Assembly (NCBI GenBank): GCA_034440615.1
Contig: JAOTOM010004561.1
Location: 248,001-312,000, forward strand
DNA from: Ashinkailepas kermadecensis
Taxonomy: Eukaryota; Arthropoda; Thecostraca; Neolepadidae
Direction of reading: 5' to 3'
Length of the DNA: 64,000 bases
Both the position numbers and the translations under genes were made by a program. This document shows positions 9,985-21,288 of this stretch, one piece after another. The notes beneath the pieces are model-generated. The model had not been told where the DNA came from, made no database searches, and saw only the letters and a list, made by a program, of their open reading frames with translations. The number at the start of each line of letters is the position of its first letter. Positions within the stretch are counted from its first letter, which is position 1.

Positions 9985-10212
9985 CCTCACCATCCGCCTC
10001 AGCATCTTTCTCACCATTTTCCTCACTATCTACCTCACCATCAACCTCACCATCTTCCTCGCCTGCCTCACGATATTCTCATCATCTTCCTCACGATCTT
10101 CCTCACCATCTTCCTCACCATCTGCCTCACCATCTACCTCACCATTTTCCTCACCATCTTCTTCACCACCTGCCTCACGATCTTCCTCACCATCTTCCTC
10201 ACTACCTGCTTT
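9985..10212 (+). repeat. CACCATCTTCCT-type 12-bp tandem repeat
   Basis: About 19 copies of a CATCTTCCTCAC/CATCTGCCTCAC dodecamer, pyrimidine-rich on the plus strand. Because 12 is divisible by three, all frames stay open, giving spurious Ser/Pro-rich or acidic ORFs. Located in the intron between exons 3 and 4. Confidence 0.92.
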
Positions 10213-10712
10213 ACCATCCGACCACATCTGACGAACTACAGTCGGTGAGCATTGTTCAAATCACAAAATTGTCTGCACTCGCATCAATAATATTGCAAGC
10301 AAGGGAAGCTTGCCGAGGTGCAACTTTTAAGATTGTGGCATTGGTGAGTAGGATCCAAGTGTGCCAGTGCTTTTATTGAGCTGTGTCTAAAAAGCAGAGC
10401 TCGTTTCAAGGACTTCTGAATGACGACATCGGCGCCTCTGCCGCGTGAAATGGCGCCGTGAAAGAACGCAACGGTTCGTCCGACAATTATCTTCTCCAAC
10501 TACTGGAATTCACGACGTAAGGAACATACCCCAGATTCTGTCGTCGCTGTCATGCCACACCACCGGCGTGCCGCCAGTGTTTCATACGTTCCGGACCATT
10601 ATTTACCAAGCGAGGCATACCAATAAACCAACACCAAGCCAAGTATCACCTACCCGACTCTACTCTACCCGAAGCGACCGGAACTGGGTTCGAACACAAA
10701 CAGCGGGCTGAC

Positions 10713-10886
10713 CTCACAGGCGAAGGAGAGTCGCTTCATCTCGCCGCCGGAGATTCCCTTCTCGCCGAGCGACGGCTTGCCGATGACGGTGTCGGCGCAC
10801 GTGCTCAGACCCAGCTCCTGCAGCACCTCGTCCACCCGCCGCATCCGCGAGCTCAGCGCGGTGCCACTCTCCATCCGCAGCAGGGC
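10713..10886 (-). CDS. ABCG/White-like transporter, exon 3 (ABC signature)
   Basis: This 174-bp exon (58 codons, phase 0 at both ends) encodes [20 protein letters not shown], then [16 protein letters not shown] and [23 protein letters not shown] is the ABC signature (LSGGQ equivalent), followed by the KRLSFA block seen across ABCG. The acceptor is TCGGCGCAG and the donor GTCAGC. It joins exon 2 as REHLKFQ|ALLRM and exon 4 as SFACE|MITDPP, both usual for the family. The 38-bp minisatellite ends only about 33 bp upstream of its 3' splice site, leaving little room for a branch point outside the array. Confidence 0.9.
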
Positions 10887-10918
10887 CTGCGCCGACGGCC
10901 GGTGGTCGGATGTCGGGT

Positions 10919-13900
10919 CATCGTCCGGCACACCAGGTACGGTCACGTCACGACAACATCGTCCGGCACACCGGGTACGGTCACGTCATGACAACATCGT
11001 CCGGCACACCGGGTACAGTCACGTCATGACAACATCGTCCGGCACACCGGGTACGGTCACGTCACGACAACATCGTCCAGCACACCAGGTACAGTCACGT
11101 CATGACAACATCGTCCGGCACACCAGGCACAGTCACGTCATGACAACATCGTCCGGCACACCAGGTACAGTCACGTCATGACAACATCGTCCGGCACACC
11201 AGGCACAGTCACGTCATGACAACATCGTCCAGCACACCAGGTACAGTCACGTCATGACAACATCGTCCGGCACACCGGGTACAGTCACGTCACGACAACA
11301 TCGTCCGGCACACAAGGCACAGTCACGTCATGACAACATCGTTCAGCACACCAGGTACAGTCACGTCATGACAACATCGTCCGGCACACAAGGCACAGTC
11401 ACGTCATGACAACATCGCCCGGCACACCGGGTACAGTCACGTCATGACAACATCGTCCAGCACACCGGGTACAGTCACGTCACGACAACATCGTCCAGCA
11501 CACCAGGTACAGTCACGTCACGACAACATCGTCCGGCACACAAGGCACAGTCACGTCATGACAACATCGTCCGGCACACCGGGTACAGTCACGTCATGAC
11601 AACATCGTCCAGCACACCGGGTACAGTCACGTCACGACAACATCGTCCAGCACACCAGGTACAGTCACGTCATGACAACATCGTCCGGCACACCGGGTAC
11701 AGTCACGTCATGACAACATCGTCCAGCACACCAGGCACAGTCACGTCACGACAACATCGTCCGGCACACCAGGTACAGTCACGTCACGACAACATCGTCC
11801 GGCACACAAGGCACAGTCACGTCATGACAACATCGTCCAGCACACCAGGTACAGTCACGTCATGACAACATCGTCCGGCACACCGGGTACAGTCACGTCA
11901 CGACAACATCGTCCAGCACACCAGGTACAGTCACGTCACGACAACATCGTCCGGCACACCGGGTACAGTCACGTCACGACAACATCGCCCGGTACACCGG
12001 GTACAGTCACGTCATGACAACATCGTCCGGCATACCGGGTACAGTCACGTCATGACAACATCGTCCGGCACACCGGGTACAGTCACGTCACGACAACATC
12101 GTCCGGCACACCGGGTACAGTCACGTCACGATAGCATCGTCCAGCACACCGGGTACAGTCACGTCATGACAACATCGTCCGGTACACCGGGTACAGTCAC
12201 GTCATGACAACATCGTCCGGCACACCGGGTACAGTCACGTCACGACAACATCGTCCGGCACACAAGGCACAGTCACGTCATGACAACATCGTCCAGCACA
12301 CCGGGTACAGTCACGTCATGACAACATCGTCCGGCACACCGGGTACAGTCACGTCACGACAACATCGTCCGGCACACCAGGTACAGTCACGTCACGACAA
12401 CATCGTCCAGCACACCGGGTACAGTCACGTCATGACAACATCGTCCGGCACACAAGGCACAGTCACGTCATGACAACATCGTCCAGCACACCGGGTACAG
12501 TCACGTCACGACAACATCGTCCGGTACACCGGGTACAGTCACGTCATGACAACATCGTCCAGCACACCGGGTACAGTCACGTCATGACAACATCGTCCAG
12601 CACACCGGGTACAGTCACGTCACGACAACATCGTCCGGCACACCGGGTACAGTCACGTCACGACAACATCGTCCAGCACACCGGGTACAGTCACGTCATG
12701 ACAACATCGTCCGGTACACCGGGTACAGTCACGTCATGACAACATCGTCCAGCACACCGGGTACAGTCACGTCATGACAACATCGTCCGGCACACAAGGC
12801 ACAGTCACGTCATGACAACATCGTCCAGCACACCGGGTACAGTCACGTCATGACAACATCGTCCAGCACACCGGGTACAGTCACGTCACGACAACATCGT
12901 CCGGCACACCAGGTACAGTCACGTCACGACAACATCGTCCAGCACACCGGGTACAGTCACGTCACGACAACATCGTCCAGCACACAAGGCACAGTCACGT
13001 CATGACAACATCGTCCGGCACACCGGGTACAGTCACGTCATGACAACATCGTCCGGTACACCGGGTACAGTCACGTCATGACAACATCGCCCGGCACACC
13101 AGGCACAGTCACGTCACGACAACATCGTCCGGCACACCAGGTACGGTCACGTCACGACAACATCGCCCGGCACACAAGGCACAGTCACGTCATGACAACA
13201 TCGCCCGGCACACCGGGTACAGTCACGTCATGACAACATCGCCCGGCACACAAGGCACAGTCACGTCATGACAACATCGTCCGGCACACCAGGCACAGTC
13301 ACGTCATGACAACATCGTCCGGCACACCAGGCACAGTCACGTCATGACAACATCGTCCGGCACACCAGGCACAGTCACGTCATGACAACATCGTCCGGCA
13401 CACCGGGCACAGTCACGTCACGACAACATCGTCCGGCACACCAGGTACAGTCACGTCACGACAACATCGTCCGGCACACAAGGCACAGTCACGTCATGAC
13501 AACATCGTCCGGCACACCAGGCACAGTCACGTCATGACAACATCGTCCGGCACACCAGGCACAGTCACGTCACGACAACATCGTCCAGCACACCGGGTAC
13601 AGTCACGTCATGACAACATCGTCCGGCACACCGGGTACAGTCACGTCATGACAACATCGTCCGGCACACCAGGCACAGTCACGTCACGACAATATCGTCC
13701 GGCACACCAGGTACAGTCACGTCATGACAACATCGTCCGGCACACCAGGTACAGTCACGTCACGACAACATCGTCCGGCACACCAGGTACAGTCACGTCA
13801 TGACAACATCGTCCGGCACACCAGGCACAGTCACGTCACGACAATATCGTCCGGCACACCAGGTACAGTCACGTCATGACAACATCGTCCAGCACACCAG

Positions 13901-16461
13901 GTACAGTCACGTCACGACAACATCGTCCGGCACACCGGGTACAGTCACGTCACGACAACATCGTCCAGCACACAAGGCACAGTCACGTCACGACAACATC
14001 GTCCGGCACACCGGGTACAGTCACGTCATGACAACATCGACCAGACACAAGGCACAGTCACGTCACGACAACATCGTCCAGCACACCGGGTACAGTCACG
14101 TCATGACAACATCGTCCGGCACACCGGGTACAGTCACGTCACGACAACATCGTCCGGCACACCAGGCACAGTCACGTCACGACAACATCGTCCAGCACAC
14201 AAGGCACAGTCACGTCACGACAACATCGTCCGGCACACCAGGTACAGTCACGTCATGACAACATCGTCCGGCACACCGGGTACAGTCACGTCACGACAAC
14301 ATCGTCCAGCACACCAGGTACAGTCACGTCATGACAACATCGTCCGGCACACCGGGTACAGTCACGTCACGACAACATCGTCCGGCACACCGGGTACAGT
14401 CACGTCATGACAACATCGTCCGGCACACCGGGTACGGTCACGTCACGACAACATCGTCCGGCACACCGGGTACAGTCACGTCACGACAACATCGTCCGGC
14501 ACACCAGGCACAGTCACGTCATGACAACATCGTCCGGCACACCGGGTACAGTCACGTCACGACAACATCGTCCAGCACACAAGGCACAGTCACGTCATGA
14601 CAACATCGTCCGGCACACCAGGTACAGTCACGTCATGACAACATCGTCCAGCACACCAGGTACAGTCACGTCATGACAACATCGTCCAGCACACCAGGTA
14701 CAGTCACGTCACGACAACATCGTCCAGCACACCGGGTACAGTCACGTCATGACAACATCGTCCGGCACACCAGGCACAGTCACGTCACGACAACATCGTC
14801 CGGCACACCAGGCACAGTCACGTCATGACAACATCGTCCGGCACACCGGGTACAGTCACGTCACGACAACATCGTCCAGCACACAGGCACAGTCACGTCA
14901 CGACAACATCGTCCAGCACACCAGGTACAGTCACGTCATGACAACATCGTCCGGCACACCGGGTACAGTCACGTCATGACAACATCGTCCGGCACACCGG
15001 GTACGGTCACGTCATGACAACATCGTCCGGCACACCGGGTACAGTCACGTCACGACAACATCGTCCGGCACACCGGGTACAGTCACGTCACGACAACATC
15101 GTCCGGCACACCAGGCACAGTCACGTCATGACAACATCGTCCGGCACACCGGGTACAGTCACGTCACGACAACATCGTCCAGCACACAAGGCACAGTCAC
15201 GTCATGACAACATCGTCCAGCACACCGGGTACAGTCACGTCATGACAACATCGTCCAGCACACCAGGTACAGTCACGTCATGACAACATCGTCCGGCACA
15301 CCGGGTACAGTCACGTCATGACAACATCGTCCGGCACACCGGGTACGGTCACGTCATGACAACATCGTCCGGCACACCGGGTACAGTCACGTCATGACAA
15401 CATCGTCCGGCACACCGGGTACAGTCACGTCACGACAACATCGTCCGGCACACCGGGTACGGTCACGTCATGACAACATCGTCCGGCACACCGGGTACGG
15501 TCACGTCACGACAACATCGTCCGGCACACCGGGTACAGTCACGTCATGACAACATCGTCCGGCACACCAGGTACAGTCACGTCATGACAACATCGTCCGG
15601 CACACCAGGTACGGTCACGTCACGACAACATCGTCCGGCACACCGGGCACAGTCACGTCATGACAACATCGTCCGGCACACCGGGTACGGTCACGTCACG
15701 ACAACATCGTCCGGCACACCGGGTACAGTCACGTCATGACAACATCGTCCGGCACACCGGGTACAGTCACGTCATGACAACATCGTCCAGCACACCAGGT
15801 ACAGTCACGTCACGACAACATCGTCCGGCACACCGGGTACAGTCACGTCATGACAACATCGTCCGGCACACCGGGTACGGTCACGTCATGACAACATCGT
15901 CCGGCACACCGGGTACAGTCACGTCATGACAACATCGTCCGGCACACCGGGTACGGTCACGTCACGACAACATCGTCCGGCACACCAGGTACGGTCACGT
16001 CATGACAACATCGTCCGGCACACCGGGTACAGTCACGTCATGACAACATCGTCCGGCACACCAGGCACAGTCACGTCACGACAACATCGTCCGGCACACC
16101 GGGTACAGTCACGTCACGACAACATCGTCCGGCACACCGGGTACAGTCACGTCACGACAACATCGTCCGGCACACCGGGTACAGTCACGTCACGACAACA
16201 TCGTCCGGCACACCGGGTACAGTCACGTCATGACAACATCGTCCAGCACACCAGGTACAGTCACGTCATGACAACATCGTCCGGCACACCAGGCACAGTC
16301 ACGTCATGACAACATCGTCCGGCACACCGGGTACAGTCACGTCACGACAACATCGTCCGGCACACCAGGCACAGTCACGTCATGACAACATCGTCCGGCA
16401 CACCAGGTACAGTCACGTCATGACAACATCGTCCGGCACACCGGGTACAGTCACGTCATGA
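10919..16461 (+). repeat. 5.5-kb minisatellite, 38-bp unit, about 146 copies
   Basis: Units start CGTCCGGCACACCGGGTACA, continue GTCACGTCATGACAACAT and total 38 bp. Variation is concentrated at a few positions: CCGG or CCAG, CACCGGG/CACCAGG/CACAAGG, TAC or GCAC, CATGAC or CACGAC, TACAG or TACGG. Each unit has a TCACGTCA core that resembles a CREB/ATF half-site. The array fills most of the intron between exons 2 and 3 of the ABCG gene. One unit near 14035 is shortened (CATCGACCAGACACAAGG). Open frames of 89 codons arise because three units (114 bp) are divisible by three; they are not genes. Confidence 0.98.
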
Positions 16462-17540
16462 TAGGATGACGGGAGTAGGCTTCGAAATCATCACCGAGGG
16501 GCGGAATTTGCTGTCCCTCGCAGCGGTCGGACTCCTATTTCGACTAGGAATTTCGCCATACTTCGATCGAATGTTTTGTGCACGAAATCTAGGGTGGAAT
16601 AAGCTTATTGGGTAGCATAAAGTAGCCTATGTTCATGTTGCGAATAAACTAGCGTCATAGCCAGGATCTTTCGCAACGTGGTTCACATCTCTGCTACCTG
16701 TTGCTTTCAGTTGCTGGACGTCGCCAACCGCATGATGCCGAGGCATGGAAGAGCCCAGTGAAAGTTGATTCATTGCCATTCCTTCGGAGCCGTTTAACTA
16801 TTCATGGACGCAAAACGCTTGAATTTAGAAATTGCACCAACGTTATGCAAACATTATGTGTTATGCACCAACATTATACAAATCAGACAAGCGTAGATAA
16901 ATATCATAGAATGTCGTATGCATGCTATCAGTGACATAGGCAGAGAAGTGATGAGGGGTTGTGATGAATGGGATAGCAATGACTTCGGCGACAGAATCTC
17001 TATCCGATGATTGCAAGAGAAATACAATCCCTTCTTTAAAATACTGGACGGTCGATCGAATTCGATTTTATATGCAATCATTTCTGCAATCACTGTAGTC
17101 ATGACAAACACAATTCCCTATCAGCTCGCTTCATCACCGAACACGTCGCTCAGATCCAGATGTGCGACTCACACGCCCACTCCCTTGGCCAAGAGCAAAA
17201 TGGCGGCTTCGAAGCTTCTGTTTGAGTTCCTGTTCTAAGCGTCGGCAGTCAACTCTGTGCAGGCAGCCACCGGCCTGACAGGAAGACAGCAGAAGACACT
17301 AAAGATCTCCTGTGTACGATGCGGTCTGCCAGCCTGAACCAGACTGCAAAAGTGACTGCAACTTGAACTGCAATCCATTTCAATTCTGAGATTGAGAATT
17401 TGCTTATGATCCTTTCACTGCAGACGATTGCGGGTTATAGCCGAATCCTTTCGAAAGGATTACAAGCACCTAGGACTGCGAATGATGACCTGCGGTGGCC
17501 TGTGAGCGGCTCGGCCGGAGGGAGGGAAATGCATACTGAC
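16462..17540. other. ABCG intron between repeat array and exon 2
   Basis: No exon, mobile element end or repeat of note was found on either strand. Confidence 0.45.
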
Positions 17541-17779
17541 CTGGAACTTGAGGTGCTCGCGCACGGTCAGGGTTCCAATCATGAGGTCGTCCTGCTGCAC
17601 GTAGGCGCCCATCTGCTTGATCTTGCTGAGGCTGGCGGCGTCACCGTTGATGGAGCGGCCGCCGGTCACCTTGAGACCCTTGAGGTTGCGGTATGTGAGC
17701 GTGTTCAGCAGGGTGGTCTTCCCGGCGCCGGACGCGCCCAGAATGGCCAGGAACTCGCCAGGATGCACCACGCCTCTAA
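17541..17779 (-). CDS. ABCG/White-like transporter, exon 2 (Walker A, Q-loop)
   Basis: This 239-bp exon completes a split codon (G|TT) and encodes RGVVHPGEFLAILGASGAGK, then TTLLNTLTYRNLKG, and later MGAYVQQDDLMIGTLTVREH and LKFQ. GASGAGKT is the Walker A P-loop that binds ATP phosphate. The YVQQDDL glutamines form the Q-loop. VREHLxFQ is an ABCG-wide block. The acceptor is CTGCCCACAG and the donor GTCAGT; the exon ends in phase 0. In White-family half-transporters this domain sits N-terminal to six membrane helices, and the protein dimerises to move pigment precursors or other small molecules. Paralogues exist in this family, so the substrate is not known. Confidence 0.92.
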
Positions 17780-19518
17780 CTGTGGGCAGGGGCGAGCCTG
17801 TCGTTGGCACCGGCGAGCATGTGGTTGACACCGGCAATTATTCCTGTGTGAAGAGCATGCGGTTGGAAGCCATCGCTGCTGGTAGCACGACGTCATACCA
17901 GTAGTTTGTTTCATCCGCGTTCGTGCTTCGTGATATATATATACATATTTATATGTCAGATATAAGCCAGTTACCTGGCATTGGTATGGGACGTAGTATA
18001 CATATCCTATTAATGTAGATATAATGATTGGTTCGACATTTACCAGGGGAGGAAAGGAGTGTGAAGACATTATCGCTCGCCTGTCGTTTGCTTCGATGAC
18101 TGATGAACTGAACTGTAAGGCGTCTTCGATCTTACAGTACCAATCCGACAATGTATTCTACATCTGGCGGCAAACTAGTTTGCCAGATGTCATCCTGGTT
18201 CAACAGTTATCAGGTCATCAAGAATGTGATTTCATCCTTTTCGCACTCTAAGTTTATGTTTGTCCGCTCCTGTTAACACGTTACAGCTGCAATATGTTTG
18301 CAGGTTCCAGTATGAGTCAGGGTGATTCATCAAGACGGTTTCGACCAACGCAGAATCAGCGTAGACCACCTTTGACCTCATCTAATACCATAGACATCCG
18401 ATCTTTATTGTAATCTCTGGAAAGAAATGTAGTGAGTCACACTGTATTTGAATATTTTTCGCCAAAAACAATCCCAGGTGCCGAGAAATGTAGCAAGAGA
18501 GCACGTATAACATGACAATGCTCAAGTTGCTATAGGTCAAGTAGATATTGGTCCAAATAGCTACTTGACCAAAAATAACAAAGACCTTGCAACACCGTTA
18601 TCACGGGTCGAATATATATGGGCGTATTACTAATTGCATTATTTTTTAATGCGCATATTGTTGTCATGTTGTTATTATCATGTATGCACACATCGTTGGG
18701 GGCTTAAGCAAATTGGTTCGACAATGTGGTTTGTAAATATACTATGTTGTTTTTACCTGACCAATGCATCAATTGTGGGAAGCGCATCATGGCCACACAA
18801 GGTAAATTTGTGCGCCCATGGGACTGGCAAGATCCCGGGCAATCGATTGCCGTCTAAATCGGCGGTCGATTATTGGTAAAAGTCTAAAAATGTCACGCTT
18901 AATCGCTACCTGTCTAAAACGATGGCAGATCCGCGCTTGAAATTGTCTGCGTAGCATTCTGCAGTACAATAGGGCAAAACCACGTGTGATTTCCCCTTTT
19001 TAACCCATAAATCAAAGGTGAGATGCGGCTGGAGCGCTGACCTTGTCATGGGAACACAATACATAATGCCCAAAAACGCTCCTACATGCACTCAGCGATA
19101 ATGACGGACGGTAGGTTCAGTTTTAGCGCCTAAGAGTAATCCCAGAGTGATTCATAAGCGGAAATAGCTCATCCGAGGTCCTGTTGGGTCAATGACCTAT
19201 AATGACAAGGGAAAAAAATAAGATATGTAGCAAAGTTACCTTACTTGTCCATTATCTTTTCAGATCGAACAATGACCATTTGGTGACAAGATATACAATT
19301 TATTGTGATAATTAGCGGTCTTCGTAAAAAAGCTTCGCATGTTCCCTCATTTGAGGTCATAGGCCAGTGACCACACAATACATGTTATTTTTACCGCAAA
19401 AGGTCGGCAAAGATGGGGGCATGAGATTACTCCATCATGAGGATATTCATTCCATCAGGAGTATGGGGTTACCGCATTAGCCATGCCGAACATTATACAC
19501 TCGTGGCAGCAGGATTGG

Positions 19519-19605
19519 CATGCAGTCGGACTGCCCTGACTGCCCGGACCGTCCTGACTGCCCGGAGTGCCCGGACTGCCCGGACTGCCCGACTGCCCGA
19601 ATGTA
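19519..19605 (+). repeat. CTGCCCGGA-type short tandem repeat
   Basis: About nine imperfect copies of CTGCCCGGA or CTGCCCTGA. Confidence 0.88.
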
Positions 19606-19787
19606 TCAGATCCACGCGTGCTAACAGTTCTGGATAGGATCAGAACATTGGGATTCAGTCAATGAGATGGCCAGTAGGCGCCCTCTCCCATTCACCCGAT
19701 TAGCATTAAATGGGCACTATATAAACAAAAGTGATAATTGATAGTTTGATGTTAATTAATAAGCGCAATCCAGCCCATTCTAAGGCC

Positions 19788-19910
19788 CAGCTCAGGTCAG
19801 GTCAGATCAGGTCAGATCAGATCCAGGTTAGGTCAGCTCAGATCCAGCTGCGGTCAGGTCCAGATAAGCACGAGGCCAAATTCAGATCAGTTCAGGTCGG
19901 GGAAGACAGG
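19788..19910 (+). repeat. AGGTCAGATC-type short repeat
   Basis: Irregular tandem copies of CAGGTCAGATC and CAGATCCAG. AGGTCA half-sites recur, in no fixed spacing. Confidence 0.8.
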
Positions 19911-20117
19911 TCTGAGCCAGGTCAGCCACGGCCGTGGTTTGAACCGTCCACGGCGAAGAGTTGCATGCAGGGGTCATTCCTCACATACCCCACATGCACA
20001 TACCCCACATGCATGTTCCAAGTGACACAGTGCTTCAACCGTGCTTCAACCACACACTAACAGCGGCATAATGCAAAGCAGTCGACAAAACGCCACCGCC
20101 AGCTTGAGATTGCTCAC

Positions 20118-20367
20118 CATCTCTGAGGATATGCTTCGTGCTTGCGACGTCAGCGTCCTTCCGCTTCATTGGCAAGCGACGCTTGGTGGCCCGCGTGCAG
20201 ACGTTGATCTGGTCCCACGCGTACGTGGCTTGGCGACGCGCAGGACGTACTGTCACGGCCGTGCTGTCCTGAGAGGAGGCAAGGCCAGCTGAAGGCAGCA
20301 CGGACAGTGACGTCGGAACATGTGGCTCATCATGTGGAATAGCGGAGGATCTGGGCTGAGTGAGCAT
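20118..20367 (-). CDS. ABCG/White-like transporter, exon 1 (N-terminus)
   Basis: It encodes ATYAWDQINVCTRATKRRLP and ends in STKHILRD plus one base of a split codon. T/LTYAW...V and (T)KHxLK/RDV are the conserved N-terminal blocks of White-type proteins, just before the VxPGExLAIxG strand. The donor is GTGAGC. With exon 2 it reads KHILRD-V-RGVVHPGE. I start at ATG 20367, which has an in-frame TGA two codons upstream and gives 47 residues before YAW, a plausible N-terminus. A good acceptor (CTTGCCTCCTCTCAG) ending at 20269 offers an alternative start at 20268, with earlier exons elsewhere. Confidence 0.72.
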
Positions 20368-20639
20368 AGCTCACTCAATGCTGCCGCCGCAGCGAGGGAC
20401 CTCCAACACGGTGTAAATGTTCGGCGATGTTCGTGTGAGTGGTCTGTTGGATGTTTGATGCCGCGGTCCGTCGACTCTTGGGTGGAGTCATACTCACCCG
20501 CTCCAGTCGACGTTCATGAGCAGTGCGTGGTGGTGGGAATCAAGAGACCGTGTGCCAGTAACCTTTTCCGGTTATGGTCGGCACGCCCCCCCCCCCCCCC
20601 CCACACACAAAAAAAAAAACACTTTCCCCAACCTTTTCC

Positions 20640-21140
20640 AAGAGGAGAGTGAGGCGGCAATGTGTCTGGTCAGAGACGACTCCATTATCATCCGACCTGC
20701 AGACAAGTGCTCTGGGATCGCCGTATTTAACTGTAGGGACTGTGTGGGTCTGCTAGAAAAGGAGGTGGAGGATCAGTCGACTTATGCGCAGGCCAAGGGT
20801 GCCGGCACAAAGGAGATGCACATGAAAATACGGGACCTGGCAGATAGACTCCACTCAAATGGCTATATTGAAAAACACATTCATCGCTAATTGGCTCCAA
20901 ATCTCCCAAGGGCTGGGGCGCTACAAGGTAACCCTAAGCTCCATCAGAGAGAGAGAGAGACACCACTGAAGGTCATTATCAGTGGCAGACGACATGCAAC
21001 AAAGAGTTTGGTGGAGTTTAGCGAGGAGCAGCTGAGGGACCATGTTGAGTCCCTGTCATCGATTGTGTGAGACACAACTGACTTTTTAAGCAGGTTGGGC
21101 GGGATCAAGTAGTCTGTAGAGCATGTGTGGCATTTTGACA
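20640..21140 (+). pseudogene. Penelope-like element fragment (RT N-terminal part)
   Basis: The frame from about 20650 reads RDDSIIIRPADKCSGIAVFN and continues VGLLEKEVEDQSTYAQ, then stops at 20890. A second frame carries PLKVIISGRRHATKSLVEF and DTTDFLSRLGGI. This matches the order seen in Penelope-like proteins: I.KPADKG..VVV, an acidic L.D...Y block, then an RPIVS-type block and D(T/S)TDFL.KL. At least one frameshift and one internal stop (after LSSIV) disable it. No GIY-YIG endonuclease was found downstream. Confidence 0.6.
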
Positions 21141-21170
21141 TTCGTAGGAGGAAGCCAACAACACTATGTC

Positions 21171-21288
21171 TTACCGGTGTACTGTCAGGTGCCGTACCGG
21201 TGCACTATCCGGTTTGTTACCGGTGCACTGTCAGGTGCCTTGTCGGTGTATTGTCGGGTGCCTTACCGGTGTACTGTCAGGTGCCTTC
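21171..21288 (+). repeat. 23-bp minisatellite, about five copies
   Basis: Copies of TTACCGGTGTACTGTCAGGT plus GCC, with internal variants such as GCACTATCCGGTTTG. It directly follows the Penelope-like fragment. Confidence 0.88.

Larger units (their letters stand above)
17780..20117. other. ABCG intron 1
   Basis: It holds a 16-bp perfect palindrome (18169-18184, GGCAAACTAGTTTGCC) nested in CATCTGG/CCAGATG arms, plus two simple arrays listed separately. No other feature supported. Confidence 0.5.

Noticed and set aside
10919..16461. CRISPR-like regular array
   Set aside because: Units are contiguous 38-bp repeats with no unique spacers, and the context is a eukaryotic intron. It is a minisatellite.
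17400..17904. Plus-strand ORFs opposite exon 2 of the ABCG gene
   Set aside because: Shadows of the minus-strand Walker A exon. They carry no motif.
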